Shown here: positions 25,466 to 33,888 of the stretch, piece after piece
Layout: each line of letters opens with the position of its first letter
Numbering within the stretch: position 1 is the first letter of the stretch
From: Ktedonobacteraceae bacterium
GTDB taxonomy: Bacteria > Chloroflexota > Ktedonobacteria > Ktedonobacterales > Ktedonobacteraceae
Length of the DNA: 64,000 bases
Direction of reading: 5' to 3'
Assembly: GCA_035653615.1 (NCBI GenBank)
Contig: DASRBN010000035.1
Location: 186,001 to 250,000 of the forward strand
Program-made: the position numbers and the translations under genes
The notes under the pieces: model-generated
The model's input: the letters and a program-made list of their open reading frames with translations, nothing else
What the model was told of the DNA's origin: nothing
Database searches by the model: none

Positions 25466-25948
25466 TTATACTTCGATTAAGTGATATAGCGCAGGTAGGG
25501 CCGCCATAATGCTGGCCCGTTCATCGTGACTGAGCTGCTCCAGGCGCTTTTTCAGCGAGGCGAGCTTCGCTTCATGAACCACACGCACGGCCTGGCACCC
25601 GGCCTCGGTTGGTCGAACCCAGACCGTGCGCCAGTCAGCATCATCACGGCTGCGTTCGATATATCCCTGGGCAAGCAGGCGTTTGACCATCGCCGTAGCT
25701 GTCGATGGGGCCACGGCGAGATGGTCCGCGAGTTGTTGCATGGTACAGCGTTTGTGTTCGGCCAGTACACTCAACACACTTAATTGTCCCGGCGTGGCAC
25801 GCAATGCAATCACATCGCGCCAACTGGGGTCAGCCCCGGGTGAGTCTTCGAGCGGTAAGTCGGCTCCAAGACGGCGTAGCAGTCCGGGTACGATATCCAG
25901 GAGCGCTTCCGCCATATCGATGTCGTTTTGCACGGCTTTTCTTGTCAT
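25466..25948 (-). CDS. MarR family transcriptional regulator
   Basis: 160-residue winged-helix dimer. The recognition helix region reads MQQLADHLAVAPSTATAMVKRLLAQGYIERSRDDADWRTVWVRPTEAG as a continuous wing (residues about 70-115), the standard MarR block. The start is ATG 25948 behind GGGAGGTAGGA, not the longer frame to 26011. It is followed within 28 bp by a DHA2 exporter, the classic repressor-pump pair. A 13-bp palindrome at 26016-26028 is a plausible autoregulatory site. Confidence 0.9.
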   Translation of the reverse strand: MTRKAVQNDIDMAEALLDIVPGLLRRLGADLPLEDSPGADPSWRDVIALRATPGQLSVLSVLAEHKRCTMQQLADHLAVAPSTATAMVKRLLAQGYIERSRDDADWRTVWVRPTEAGCQAVRVVHEAKLASLKKRLEQLSHDERASIMAALPALYHLIEV

Positions 25949-26015
25949 ACTTCCTACCTCCCTGGCGCACACATAAACGCCAATATTTTCCCCCTTTTGA
26001 CTGATGAACACTTCG

Positions 26016-26028
26016 ATTGTCTAACAAT
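26016..26028. promoter_or_regulatory. Candidate MarR operator
   Basis: ATTGTCTAACAAT is a 5+3+5 perfect palindrome 68 bp before the marR start, in AT-rich sequence that should contain the promoter. MarR proteins often bind short TTGC/TTGT inverted repeats. Confidence 0.45.
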
Positions 26029-26083
26029 ATGATAAACTAAGTACATACAAGACGTCAATGATGAAATTTTCTGGCGATTCTTT

Positions 26084-26213
26084 AGAAGAAGGCAGGCTGA
26101 GATTCTTCGCTGCGCTCAGAATGACAGGCTTAAGAAGAAGGCAGGCTGAGATTCTTCGCTGCGCTCAGAATGACATGCCTTCGACATGCCTGGGTATGTT
26201 GAAGGCATGTCAT
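26084..26213. repeat. Dispersed repeat family A, copy 3: tandem half-elements plus short hairpin
   Basis: Two direct copies, 49 bp apart (from 26084 and from 26133), each carry the core ATTCTTCGCTGCGCTCAGAA in the same orientation. The second runs into ATGACATGCCTTC (26170-26182), inverted at 26201-26213. Unlike copies 1, 2 and 4, the long arm is not inverted. It lies upstream of the ABC exporter gene. Confidence 0.8.
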
Positions 26214-26247
26214 AGTGAAATTTAATACATGAACGAGGAATACTATC

Positions 26248-28089
26248 ATGGCATTTAGTGGTCGTTTTGGAGCAATGGGTCCATTGTGGCATCAACAACG
26301 GACGTTAGGATATCTGTCTGAAGGCAAACCGGATACTCGGCGCACGCTCGGCAAGGTCTGGCAATACCTGCGGGTCTATCGTGGGAAACTCGTGTTGGGG
26401 ACGCTGGTCATGATTTTAGGGGTCGGAACAGGATTGGTTCCCCCGCTGCTGATCCGGGAGCTGATCGATACGGCCATACCACACCATCAATTCGCTCTTG
26501 TTCTGCTGCTTGGAGGCGGCATGATTCTTTTTCCTATTGGTAATGCCCTGCTGGGGCTGGGTCAGAACTATCTGAGCATAACGATTGCCCAGGGGATGAT
26601 TGCGGACCTGCGAGCGAAGCTTTACCGACATACACAATTGCTGGGATTGGACTTCTTCACCTGGACGCGCGCCGGCCAAATTCATACACGCTTTCTGAAT
26701 GATGCCGGGGGACTGCAAAACGTTCTCACCCAGTCCTTTATCGGTACGCTTGGCAATCTGATCACCCTGGTCGGGACGCTGGCGGTTATGGTGAGCATCA
26801 ACTGGCAACTGACTCTCGTTACGATAGTTGCCCTGCCATCCTTTGCGTTTCCGATCCTGTATTTTGGGAAACGGCGTTATACGGCGATGGAACGCGCTCA
26901 GGAGGCGCTCGGTGAGCTCTCGGTGATGTTGGAGGAGACGCTGAGCCTTTCTGGAGCCATCGTCGTGAAAAGCTTCGGCACGGAGGAACGCGAGGCCAAA
27001 CATTTTGATGAGATCAACGCTCACGTGCGTCACGAGCAAGTAGCGCAATTGCTGGAGGGGCAATGGCTGCTGGTGGTCGTGCAGAGCCTTACGGCGCTTG
27101 GCCCAGCTCTGCTCTACACGTATGGGGCCTATCTCGTGATTACGCACCAGGTTGCTTTGGGCACGATTGTCGCATTTGCCGCATACCTGGCGCAGCTTTA
27201 CGCCCCGGCATCCTCATTAGCGGGGGCCAACGCGACTTTGCTTGGCGGGTTGGCACTATTCGACCGTGTCTTCCAGTTCCTTGAGATTCCCATCACTGTG
27301 CCAGAACCGGTGAAGCCAGAACCTCTGCCGCCTCTACCAACCGAGGGGATCGTCTTTGATAATGTCTCTTTCTCTTATCCAGGCAAAGCAGGCAACAAAG
27401 AAGTGCTCCACGATATATCGTTCACGGCTCCGCTTGGGAAGCTCACCGCGTTGGTTGGACCCAGTGGAGCAGGCAAATCTACCATCCTCTCGCTGGCTGC
27501 GCGTTTTTACGACCCAACGCACGGCTCAGTCCGGCTTGATGGCATTCCGCTTGCGCAGATCGCGCAGCACAATTTACGACATCGCCTGGCGCTGGTGACA
27601 CAGGAACTCTTCCTCTTCCATGCCACGCTACGTGAGAATATCTGCTATGGCGCACCTGAGGCATCCGATGCGGAGGTGGAAACCGTGGTGGAGGCTGCAC
27701 AGTTGCAGGACCTGATCAACCGCCTGCCGGAAGGGCTGGATACGATAGTTGGCGAGCGCGGCTACCGGCTTTCGGGAGGTGAGAAGCAGCGCGTAGCCAT
27801 TGCACGCGCGCTGCTGTGCCAGGCTCCCTATCTCTTGCTCGATGAGGCTACCAGTTCGCTGGATTCGCAGGTGGAAAGGCGCATTCAGGCCGCGCTGGAA
27901 AAGCTGATCGAGGGTAGGACGGTAATCGCTATCGCGCACCGGCTTTCGACAATACAACGTGCTGATCAGATTCTTGTGGTGCAACAGGGCCAGATCGTCG
28001 AGCGAGGCACGCACGAGATGCTGCTACAGCAGTCCGGGTTGTATCAGGCATTATACGAGGCACAGTTCGCGGCGCAGCTAGAGGAGTAG
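26248..28089 (+). CDS. ABC exporter half-transporter (MsbA/multidrug type)
   Basis: 613 residues: an N-terminal cytoplasmic head, six TM helices (about 45-330) and an ATPase domain (about 365-600). Walker A is GPSGAGKST, Q-loop VTQELF, signature LSGGEKQRVAIARALL, Walker B YLLLDEATSSLD and the switch is IAHRLSTIQ. It should act as a homodimer exporting lipid, drug or peptide. GAGGAAT precedes the ATG at 26248. It has no obvious partner; the family A repeat occupies the promoter side. Confidence 0.92.
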   Translation: MAFSGRFGAMGPLWHQQRTLGYLSEGKPDTRRTLGKVWQYLRVYRGKLVLGTLVMILGVGTGLVPPLLIRELIDTAIPHHQFALVLLLGGGMILFPIGNALLGLGQNYLSITIAQGMIADLRAKLYRHTQLLGLDFFTWTRAGQIHTRFLNDAGGLQNVLTQSFIGTLGNLITLVGTLAVMVSINWQLTLVTIVALPSFAFPILYFGKRRYTAMERAQEALGELSVMLEETLSLSGAIVVKSFGTEEREAKHFDEINAHVRHEQVAQLLEGQWLLVVVQSLTALGPALLYTYGAYLVITHQVALGTIVAFAAYLAQLYAPASSLAGANATLLGGLALFDRVFQFLEIPITVPEPVKPEPLPPLPTEGIVFDNVSFSYPGKAGNKEVLHDISFTAPLGKLTALVGPSGAGKSTILSLAARFYDPTHGSVRLDGIPLAQIAQHNLRHRLALVTQELFLFHATLRENICYGAPEASDAEVETVVEAAQLQDLINRLPEGLDTIVGERGYRLSGGEKQRVAIARALLCQAPYLLLDEATSSLDSQVERRIQAALEKLIEGRTVIAIAHRLSTIQRADQILVVQQGQIVERGTHEMLLQQSGLYQALYEAQFAAQLEE

Positions 28090-28172
28090 ACTGGAACCGC
28101 TAATAATCTATGTGCGTGTAAATATCATATACTGTGCTAAAACGAAGAGAGAGATAGGGGCAAAAGAGTATT

Positions 28173-28904
28173 ATGGCTACACGCAATCCTGCCGATTATG
28201 GTTATCCTTCCTCCGATGTGACGGCACTTGCTGCCAAGGCTCTAGAGGTCACAAATCGCCTGACGGCATTTTATGGGGAGGTTCCGTTCTCCAGCAAGGA
28301 TCCCATGAGCATGCTGGTCGATATCCTTTTGTCTCACCGCACGCGCGACGAGCAGACCGCCGCTGCCTACGATAACCTGCTGAAGCGTTTTGGCTCGTGG
28401 GAGGCGGTACGCGATGCGCCGATGGAAGAGGTACAGGACACGATTGCCAATGTCAACTTTCCCGAGGTGAAAGCGCCACGCATCCAGACGATCATGCGCC
28501 AGATTACTGAGGAGTGCGGTGAACTGAAGCTCGATTTCCTCTGCAACTTGCCGGTGGAGGAGGCCGCGGCATGGTTGAATCGCTTCGAGGGTGTCGGGCC
28601 AAAGACTGCCGCCTGCGTGTTACTGTTCAGTTGCCGGTTGCCTATCCTGCCTGTTGATGTGCATGTGCATCGCGTCTCGGGACGTCTTGGGCTGATTGGG
28701 AAAAAGGTGACGGCCGATAATGCACATGCATTGTTGCAGGCCCTGTTGCCACAGGATTCTAGAACAATCTATAACTTTCACAAGGCCCTGCTGCGGCATG
28801 GGCAACGTATCTGTGTGTATGAGCATCCTCGGTGCAGCAAATGTCCGATTACAGATTTGTGCGATTACTATAAAACGGTGGTTGAACCGTATAAGAAAAA
28901 GTGA
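28173..28904 (+). CDS. Endonuclease III-like DNA glycosylase
   Basis: 243-residue HhH-GPD glycosylase/AP lyase for oxidised pyrimidines. The hairpin is LNRFEGVGPKTAACVLLFS with the lyase Lys, followed by the catalytic Asp in LPVDVHVHRVSGRLGL. The [4Fe-4S] ligands C-x6-C-x2-C-x5-C (CVYEHPRCSKCPITDLC) are intact. Compared with E. coli Nth the N-terminus is about 20 residues longer. It starts 83 bp after the ABC exporter. Confidence 0.92.
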   Translation: MATRNPADYGYPSSDVTALAAKALEVTNRLTAFYGEVPFSSKDPMSMLVDILLSHRTRDEQTAAAYDNLLKRFGSWEAVRDAPMEEVQDTIANVNFPEVKAPRIQTIMRQITEECGELKLDFLCNLPVEEAAAWLNRFEGVGPKTAACVLLFSCRLPILPVDVHVHRVSGRLGLIGKKVTADNAHALLQALLPQDSRTIYNFHKALLRHGQRICVYEHPRCSKCPITDLCDYYKTVVEPYKKK

Positions 28905-28998
28905 GCTTTGCCAACCGAATCGGGTCATCATCTCTCTTCATCTCGCCGCCCTGTCCCTACAGCATTCCCGATTCGATCGGCAAATTTCATCAGTGTCT

Positions 28999-29484
28999 CT
29001 ATATCTTTTTCAGGAGTTCTTCAAGCCGGTCATAGCTATCCTTGAGGCCTGATTCCATGTCACTTTGCAGCATGCCATCGCGGTCGGCGACCGATTGGAA
29101 AACGGTTTGAGTTGTGAGCCTGGTTCGCCCTCCTGGCAATGGCTCAAGTTTCATTGTCTCCAGCGTCACATGGCCTGCTTCCGGTAACCCTTCGAACTCA
29201 AAGGTATCAATAATGCGCTCAGGCGCAAGGACTTCGTGATACACGCCATGGAACCCATATTCGTGTCCTTCTGCGTCTCGATTGATAAAGCGCCATTGGC
29301 CCCCGGGTCTCACATCCATCCTGTCAACTTCGGTTGAAAGGTATCTCGGCCCCCACCATTGCGGGATCAGCTGTGGATCGGTGACGGCTTTAAAAACGAG
29401 TTCGCGCGGAGCATCGAATTCGCGGGTGATCGTTATTTCCTGCTTCCCTGGCTCCGCGGCAATTGTCGTTGTGTTTTTTGACAT
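28999..29484 (-). CDS. SRPBCC/AHSA1-like domain protein
   Basis: 161-residue START-like ligand-binding protein of the activator-of-Hsp90-ATPase type. The opening [31 protein letters not shown] is a standard family motif, followed by [25 protein letters not shown]. These are commonly encoded beside ArsR-type regulators, as here. The start is ATG 29484 with GGAG 11 bases before. It follows the DUF1579-like gene by 7 bp. No ligand is known. Confidence 0.88.
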   Translation of the reverse strand: MSKNTTTIAAEPGKQEITITREFDAPRELVFKAVTDPQLIPQWWGPRYLSTEVDRMDVRPGGQWRFINRDAEGHEYGFHGVYHEVLAPERIIDTFEFEGLPEAGHVTLETMKLEPLPGGRTRLTTQTVFQSVADRDGMLQSDMESGLKDSYDRLEELLKKI

Positions 29485-29491
29485 GTGTTTT

Positions 29492-29953
29492 TCATCTCCT
29501 CGTATATATGACGTTAAAGTCGTGCTCCCACGTTGTGCCATCCAGTGATTTCTCCCAGGAGGCGGTCACGGTATTGTGATCCTCGCTGAACTTGCCCTCA
29601 AAGCGCTGCGAGAAGCCCGGTGCCTCTCGCCATATCTTCCAAACGCCTTCCGTAAAACTCATCTGATAGACCCTCGAAACCCCGCGATCATCATAGTAGA
29701 GTACAGTGTATTCTGGGGTCGATTCGTCTCGGCTGATGAGCCACATGGCAACGGGCGGACGCGGCGGTTTGTCGCCCATACGCATCAGCAGAAAAGCTCC
29801 ATCCTGCATCCACTCAAAAGAGATCGATCCTTTTACTGTGTCGGATGGGCGAGGAAGAAAAGATGTATTGAACAGTTCCATTTCCCAATCACCAACCAGT
29901 ATCTCAAGTTGTTTGAGTGCAGGGTTTTGGTTGGGTGAATTCGCTGTTGCCAT
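29492..29953 (-). CDS. DUF1579-like lipocalin-fold protein
   Basis: 153 residues. [17 protein letters not shown] at the start, [18 protein letters not shown] and a C-terminal strand set ending [11 protein letters not shown] fit the DUF1579/heme-binding-like beta-barrel family. No catalytic residues are known. It is the first intact gene after the ArsR regulator, and the SRPBCC gene follows 7 bp later. Confidence 0.75.
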   Translation of the reverse strand: MATANSPNQNPALKQLEILVGDWEMELFNTSFLPRPSDTVKGSISFEWMQDGAFLLMRMGDKPPRPPVAMWLISRDESTPEYTVLYYDDRGVSRVYQMSFTEGVWKIWREAPGFSQRFEGKFSEDHNTVTASWEKSLDGTTWEHDFNVIYTRR

Positions 29954-29965
29954 ATTTCTCTTTCC

Positions 29966-30028
29966 TTATCTCTCAACTACAAAGAAGCCATCAAAGGTCA
30001 TCGCCATGTAGAGAATGAATTTTCTCAT
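29966..30028 (-). pseudogene. N-terminal remnant of a dihydrofolate reductase/RibD-like protein
   Basis: Twenty codons between the ArsR and DUF1579 genes read MRKFILYMAMTFDGFF, then stop. This resembles the first strand of the DHFR/RibD-C family (consensus M-R-K-x-x-x-x-M-x-x-S-L-D-G-F). Such proteins often sit beside ArsR/SRPBCC genes. The rest of the gene is absent, so it looks like a deletion remnant. The match is short. Confidence 0.4.
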
Positions 30029-30056
30029 CGTATCTTTCTCTTGTTTGCTCATCACC

Positions 30057-30395
30057 TTACCTGCTTTCATGCTCGTCCTTCACGAGCTTCTGTTTCTCAC
30101 GTTCGAGTACCTGATCCAGGGCAGCAAAACGCTCTTCCCACCTCTGCTTTGTTTGCTGAACCCATGTTTCAAATTGGGACAGTGTGTCTGGATTGAGGCG
30201 GTACAGATGCTTTTGTGCGTGTTTTTCCATCTCCACCAGGTGTGCCTCACGCAAGATTCTGAGGTGTTGTGAGATCGCCTGTGGAGTGGTAGGGAATTGC
30301 TCGTAGATGGCAGTGGCAGTTAATTCACCACTGCTGGCGAGCAGTTCTAAAATGTGTCTTCTTGTAGGATCTGCAAGTGCAACAAACATATCCAT
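30057..30395 (-). CDS. ArsR-family winged-helix regulator, probably leaderless
   Basis: 112 residues. FVALADPTRRHILELLASSGELTATAIYEQF (residues 4-34) and QAISQHLRILREAHLVEM (about 40-57) form the ArsR helix-turn-helix; no metal-binding cysteines are present. The C-terminus is helical. I choose ATG 30395 because the promoter's -10 box ends seven bases before it, leaving no room for a leader or ribosome-binding site. It lies upstream of the DUF1579 and SRPBCC genes, the usual partners of this subgroup. Confidence 0.88.
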   Translation of the reverse strand: MDMFVALADPTRRHILELLASSGELTATAIYEQFPTTPQAISQHLRILREAHLVEMEKHAQKHLYRLNPDTLSQFETWVQQTKQRWEERFAALDQVLEREKQKLVKDEHESR

Positions 30396-30401
30396 GTCAT
30401 T

Positions 30402-30430
30402 ATTATAAAGCATTTTCTTTATTAAGTCAA
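30402..30430 (-). promoter_or_regulatory. Near-consensus promoter giving a leaderless mRNA
   Basis: On the minus strand TTGACT (30425-30430), a 17-bp spacer and TATAAT (30402-30407). The expected start site falls on the A of the ATG at 30395. Confidence 0.72.
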
Positions 30431-30577
30431 TGCTTAACAAGGCAATTATACCCCTGGGGCATTTGAGCTGGTTAGAAGGCTGTCCTGACTGGGGCAGGAA
30501 AAGAAGTTCTGGTGAAATAATTGGGTTGTTCCAGAGGCCAATAATGAATTTTCACAAGGTATTTCAGCAGGGAAGGC

Positions 30578-30623
30578 GGGCCGATGAATCGGCCCCTACG
30601 GCAGAGCCGTGGGGCCGATTGGT
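30578..30623. repeat. Dispersed repeat, family B, copy 2
   Basis: GGGCCGATGAATCGGCCCC-TACGGCAGAGCCGT-GGGGCCGATT is an inverted repeat with an inner GGC/GCC stem. It lies in the gap 30441-30653, which holds no gene, next to the convergent end of the PRC-barrel-like gene. Confidence 0.7.
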
Positions 30624-30653
30624 CAGTTTATTGGAGGGAAGACAGGACATTTT

Positions 30654-31424
30654 CTAATCTGGATTAGTGGCCCGTGGTGGGATGGGCTTATCGGTGGCAT
30701 ACACACCCTCGGTCACGTATTCCTGTGGAGTAGGCATGACTTCCTGGTGATGATAGGAGCCGCTGGCGTCGGTGTTGATGCCGGGCCATCTTCTGCCGTA
30801 GTTGTAATGGCCGGTTTCCGCCGGTGAAAGGGGCCTGCGAGCGAATTGCGCCGCGCCTCTTACAACGGGGATACCAGGTTCCGGCGCTTCCTCGTAAAGG
30901 TCGTCAGGGACGCTGTTGAGTCCCTGCCTCAGCAGATCAGCTTCGCTCATCGTCAGGTAGATGGTATTGTTCTTTATCTCATCTTTGGCGGCACTCTGGG
31001 GCACATAATATGGGGTCGAAAAAACGCTGCGCTCAACCAGAATATATTTAGGGAAGCGCGCCTGCACTTTGCCCAGGAAATTTCCCTGTGAGTCCACCAC
31101 GTTTTGACCGATCTTGAACTTCCAGGGGTCAAATTTCTTGCGAATAGCGATGTACGTCTCTTTCAATGGAGCCATGGGATCTTCCAGCCCCCAGCCCAGA
31201 ATGCAGATCAGGATGCCAACGAGTGCAACAACAGATATCCAGTATGAAATGAGAAACCCGGCTATTGCCACAAGGATGCAAACGCTAAGATAAACAGGCC
31301 AGTAGCTTGGGTTCGGCAAGTGAACGTGCGGTTCCGCCCCTTCTACTTCGACTTCCTGTTCTACCGGCTTGTATACACCAGACTCATGTAACGTGGAACT
31401 GGTGCTTTGAGGAGAAGTATCCAT
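30654..31424 (-). CDS. Membrane protein with two TM helices and a PRC-barrel-like domain
   Basis: 256 residues from ATG 31424 (GAGGAAAGAGAG upstream). An N-terminal polar stretch is followed by HLPNPSYWPVYLSVCIL and a second hydrophobic segment ending ILGWGLEDPM (about 55-105), reminiscent of small cytochrome-oxidase accessory subunits. Residues about 120-200 (KIGQNVVDSQGNFLGKVQ, then YYVPQSA and NTIYLTMSEADL) look like a PRC-barrel. The tail is Pro-rich. No oxidase genes are near, so function is open. Confidence 0.65.
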   Translation of the reverse strand: MDTSPQSTSSTLHESGVYKPVEQEVEVEGAEPHVHLPNPSYWPVYLSVCILVAIAGFLISYWISVVALVGILICILGWGLEDPMAPLKETYIAIRKKFDPWKFKIGQNVVDSQGNFLGKVQARFPKYILVERSVFSTPYYVPQSAAKDEIKNNTIYLTMSEADLLRQGLNSVPDDLYEEAPEPGIPVVRGAAQFARRPLSPAETGHYNYGRRWPGINTDASGSYHHQEVMPTPQEYVTEGVYATDKPIPPRATNPD

Positions 31425-31539
31425 AAGTTCTCTCTTTCCTCTAAGGTCCAGGTCAGATTTGATGTTCGACATACGAAGTCAAACTTCATTTTGTCGTTAC
31501 TACAAGCATATCAAATAAGTGCGCGGCTTGCAAGCCTTA

Positions 31540-33273
31540 TCATGACCCTGATTCACTAACATTCCACGTGCCTGCGTCTCCAACAGAGGGGTCGCACTGA
31601 CCTTTTGAGTTGAGGCTACAATAATCTCCTTTGAGGCTGCTATCCTGTTGCACCCAGCCCCAGAAATACAGCGGAGCGTTTCCATGGTAAGACTGGACGG
31701 TGAACTGGATGTATTTGTTGGTATTGACCGAACCGGTGAAATTGCCACTACCCACCAGGGGAGGGTTGACGGTGAAATAGCCGGTGATGCTTGCCTGGCC
31801 TATTTTTTGTTGGATATATAAAGTCATGCCAGTGGTGATGTTTTCGGTCTGATCAAAAATGGTACCGGTGTAGTTCCCGGCTACGTTCGGATAGGGAACG
31901 GGCGTCGGCGAAGGAGTTGGACGCGGGGTCGGAGATGGCGAGGGTTGCGGCGTTTTCGTGGATGGGGGAGTAGGTCTCATCGTAGGGATAGGGGGAGGAA
32001 CGATTGTAACGATAATTGTGGGCTGGATTACGGGACGAGATGTGGGCGTAGCTTTGACCTTTGTATGTGGTGAGGGTGAAGCCATGTGGGTTGGATAGGC
32101 TGTGATGGTAGGCGAAGCGATTATAGTGGTGATGGTCGAGCTGGCTTGCGTTGTTGGCGCGAAAGAACGCGCCTTCTGGCCGTTTGTTGCATAAGAGAAG
32201 AAGCCGACCGCCGCGGCAAGGATGATGAGCAGTACTGCCGGAACGAGCAGCAGTAGACGAGTGAGTCGCTTCCGCTTTTGTTTATGGATGGTGATGGTCG
32301 AAGGAAGAGGCGTCACAACTGGCCTGCGGGGGATAAGGGTTCCCATTTGAGATAATGAGGATGACTTCATAATGACAGGCGCAGTCAATTGTCTCCATGT
32401 TGGATGAGCATTTAAAGCCTGCCACAATTCTTCGACGCTGGCGAAGCGATCATTGCTATTTATGGATAAGGCGCGGATAATGGCCTGCTCAATATGTTGT
32501 GGGATGGAGGGAACAAATTTACGTGGAGGCTCAAGAGGGTCAACCTGGCCTGAGCCTATGGCCGTCATGCGATAGAGAGCATCGGTGGGAACCTTACCTG
32601 TCAAGAGGACATAGAGAGTGGCACCAAGTCCATAAATATCGGTACGGATGCTGGTTCCTCTGCTGTATTGCTCCGGGGCTGCGTAGCCGGGCGAGCAGCT
32701 GCGGACAGCAGTGGTCGTCGCGTCTTTATCGAACTCCTTCGCGATGCCGAAGTCCACCAGCACGGTCTCCTCGCCCGTAGCGGGAAGAATAATATTGGAT
32801 GGTTTGATATCGCGATGCAGAATTGGAGGATTTTGACCATGCAAGTAGGTGATGGCATCCATGATGGGAGCAAGTAGGGTGAGCACCTGGGGTAGAGAGA
32901 AGCGTTTTTCCGGCTGTTGCAGGCGCAACTTTTCAAGATTTTCGCCCTCGATATAGTCCATGAGCATATAGGCTCTATGATGCTCCTCGTCTTCAAAGAC
33001 GCGGTAGACGCGTGGAAAGGCGCGATGATCGAGACGTTTAAGTAGTTCGCTCTCAAAAATGAAGCGTTTGCGGTCTTTTTTGTTGGGATCAATGACCTCT
33101 TTGAGCGCGTACAGATTGCCCTTGACCCGTAAATCCCTGACGAGGTAGACCGCCCCAAAACCACCCTGACCTAGCAGGTCTTCAACAACATAGCGATCTC
33201 GCAAAATACTCCCTGCCGGAAGCGTAGTTTGCAATTCTTGCAACAGACACCTCAAATCTAAATACAAATACAC
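31540..33273 (-). CDS. Transmembrane Ser/Thr protein kinase (PknB type)
   Basis: 577 residues. The cytoplasmic kinase domain (about 28-290) is complete: Gly loop LGQGGFGAV, Lys58 in YALKEV, HRDIKPSN, DFGIAK and APEQ. A basic segment KRKRLTRLLLLVPAVLLIILAA forms the single TM helix (about 335-358). Outside lies a Thr/Ser/Pro-rich linker and a C-terminal beta-rich domain of about 110 residues with GNYTGTIFDQT and GSGNFTGSVN, likely a sensor. No PASTA repeats. No phosphatase or FHA gene is adjacent. Confidence 0.92.
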   Translation of the reverse strand: MYLYLDLRCLLQELQTTLPAGSILRDRYVVEDLLGQGGFGAVYLVRDLRVKGNLYALKEVIDPNKKDRKRFIFESELLKRLDHRAFPRVYRVFEDEEHHRAYMLMDYIEGENLEKLRLQQPEKRFSLPQVLTLLAPIMDAITYLHGQNPPILHRDIKPSNIILPATGEETVLVDFGIAKEFDKDATTTAVRSCSPGYAAPEQYSRGTSIRTDIYGLGATLYVLLTGKVPTDALYRMTAIGSGQVDPLEPPRKFVPSIPQHIEQAIIRALSINSNDRFASVEELWQALNAHPTWRQLTAPVIMKSSSLSQMGTLIPRRPVVTPLPSTITIHKQKRKRLTRLLLLVPAVLLIILAAAVGFFSYATNGQKARSFAPTTQASSTITTIIASPTITAYPTHMASPSPHTKVKATPTSRPVIQPTIIVTIVPPPIPTMRPTPPSTKTPQPSPSPTPRPTPSPTPVPYPNVAGNYTGTIFDQTENITTGMTLYIQQKIGQASITGYFTVNPPLVGSGNFTGSVNTNKYIQFTVQSYHGNAPLYFWGWVQQDSSLKGDYCSLNSKGQCDPSVGDAGTWNVSESGS

Positions 33274-33459
33274 GACAAGCCACCTGGGTTATGCAAGAAA
33301 GCGCGTGGAAGAAATCCTGGCCTGAAAAATACTTTCCAGGCACAAAAATTTGGCCGGATTTCCGTCCCCTTTCCATTAAACGTGTATTTATTTAGTTTTC
33401 GGCAAGAGATAGATGACATTGTTGGAGACGGGAGAGAGAGGAAATAAATAAGGGGAGGG

Positions 33460-33885
33460 TTAAATTACTTCAACCTTCCCCTCGATTACCGAATCGTCAT
33501 CCTGCACCCAGAAAACGCGAACATAGGGTGGCTCAGGATAGAAACGATGGGAGAAAATGACGTAGAACAGTTTGTTGCGTTTGGCCCAATCTTTATCGCG
33601 CCGGGATGGATAGGCCTCGGATTTGGGATGGGAATGATAATAGATCATTTCACCATCATACTCGTCGATATCCTCGAAGATACGCAGCAGGTCGGCCTCG
33701 CCGATAATGGAGAAATCATCGGGATGTTCGGCGGCATTCGCGGTGGGATAGTGCCGGACGACCTGACCGTCTTTAGTACCAAGCGCGCCGCAGGCCTCGT
33801 TGGGATAGCCCGCGACAATATGCGCCACCATTTCATCGTAGATCGCTCGCGGAATACGAACGATAAAACCTTCTTTAACTTCCAT
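33460..33885 (-). CDS. mec: JAMM/MPN+ metalloprotease acting on the CysO sulfur carrier
   Basis: 141 residues. The JAMM zinc site is intact: Glu30, then H84-S-H86-P through S94-x2-D97 (HSHPKSEAYPSRRD). In mycobacteria Mec cleaves cysteine from the CysO-cysteine adduct. It begins 3 bp after the cysM stop, so the two are translationally linked. Since CysO here ends in two residues beyond GG, this enzyme may also trim the precursor. The unit order is moeZ-like, cysO, cysM, mec. Confidence 0.9.
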   Translation of the reverse strand: MEVKEGFIVRIPRAIYDEMVAHIVAGYPNEACGALGTKDGQVVRHYPTANAAEHPDDFSIIGEADLLRIFEDIDEYDGEMIYYHSHPKSEAYPSRRDKDWAKRNKLFYVIFSHRFYPEPPYVRVFWVQDDDSVIEGKVEVI

Positions 33886-33888
33886 AAC

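Noticed and set aside
30441-30653. Small genes in the gap between ArsR and the PRC-barrel-like gene
   Set aside because: The frames consist largely of the family B repeat and have no start signals.
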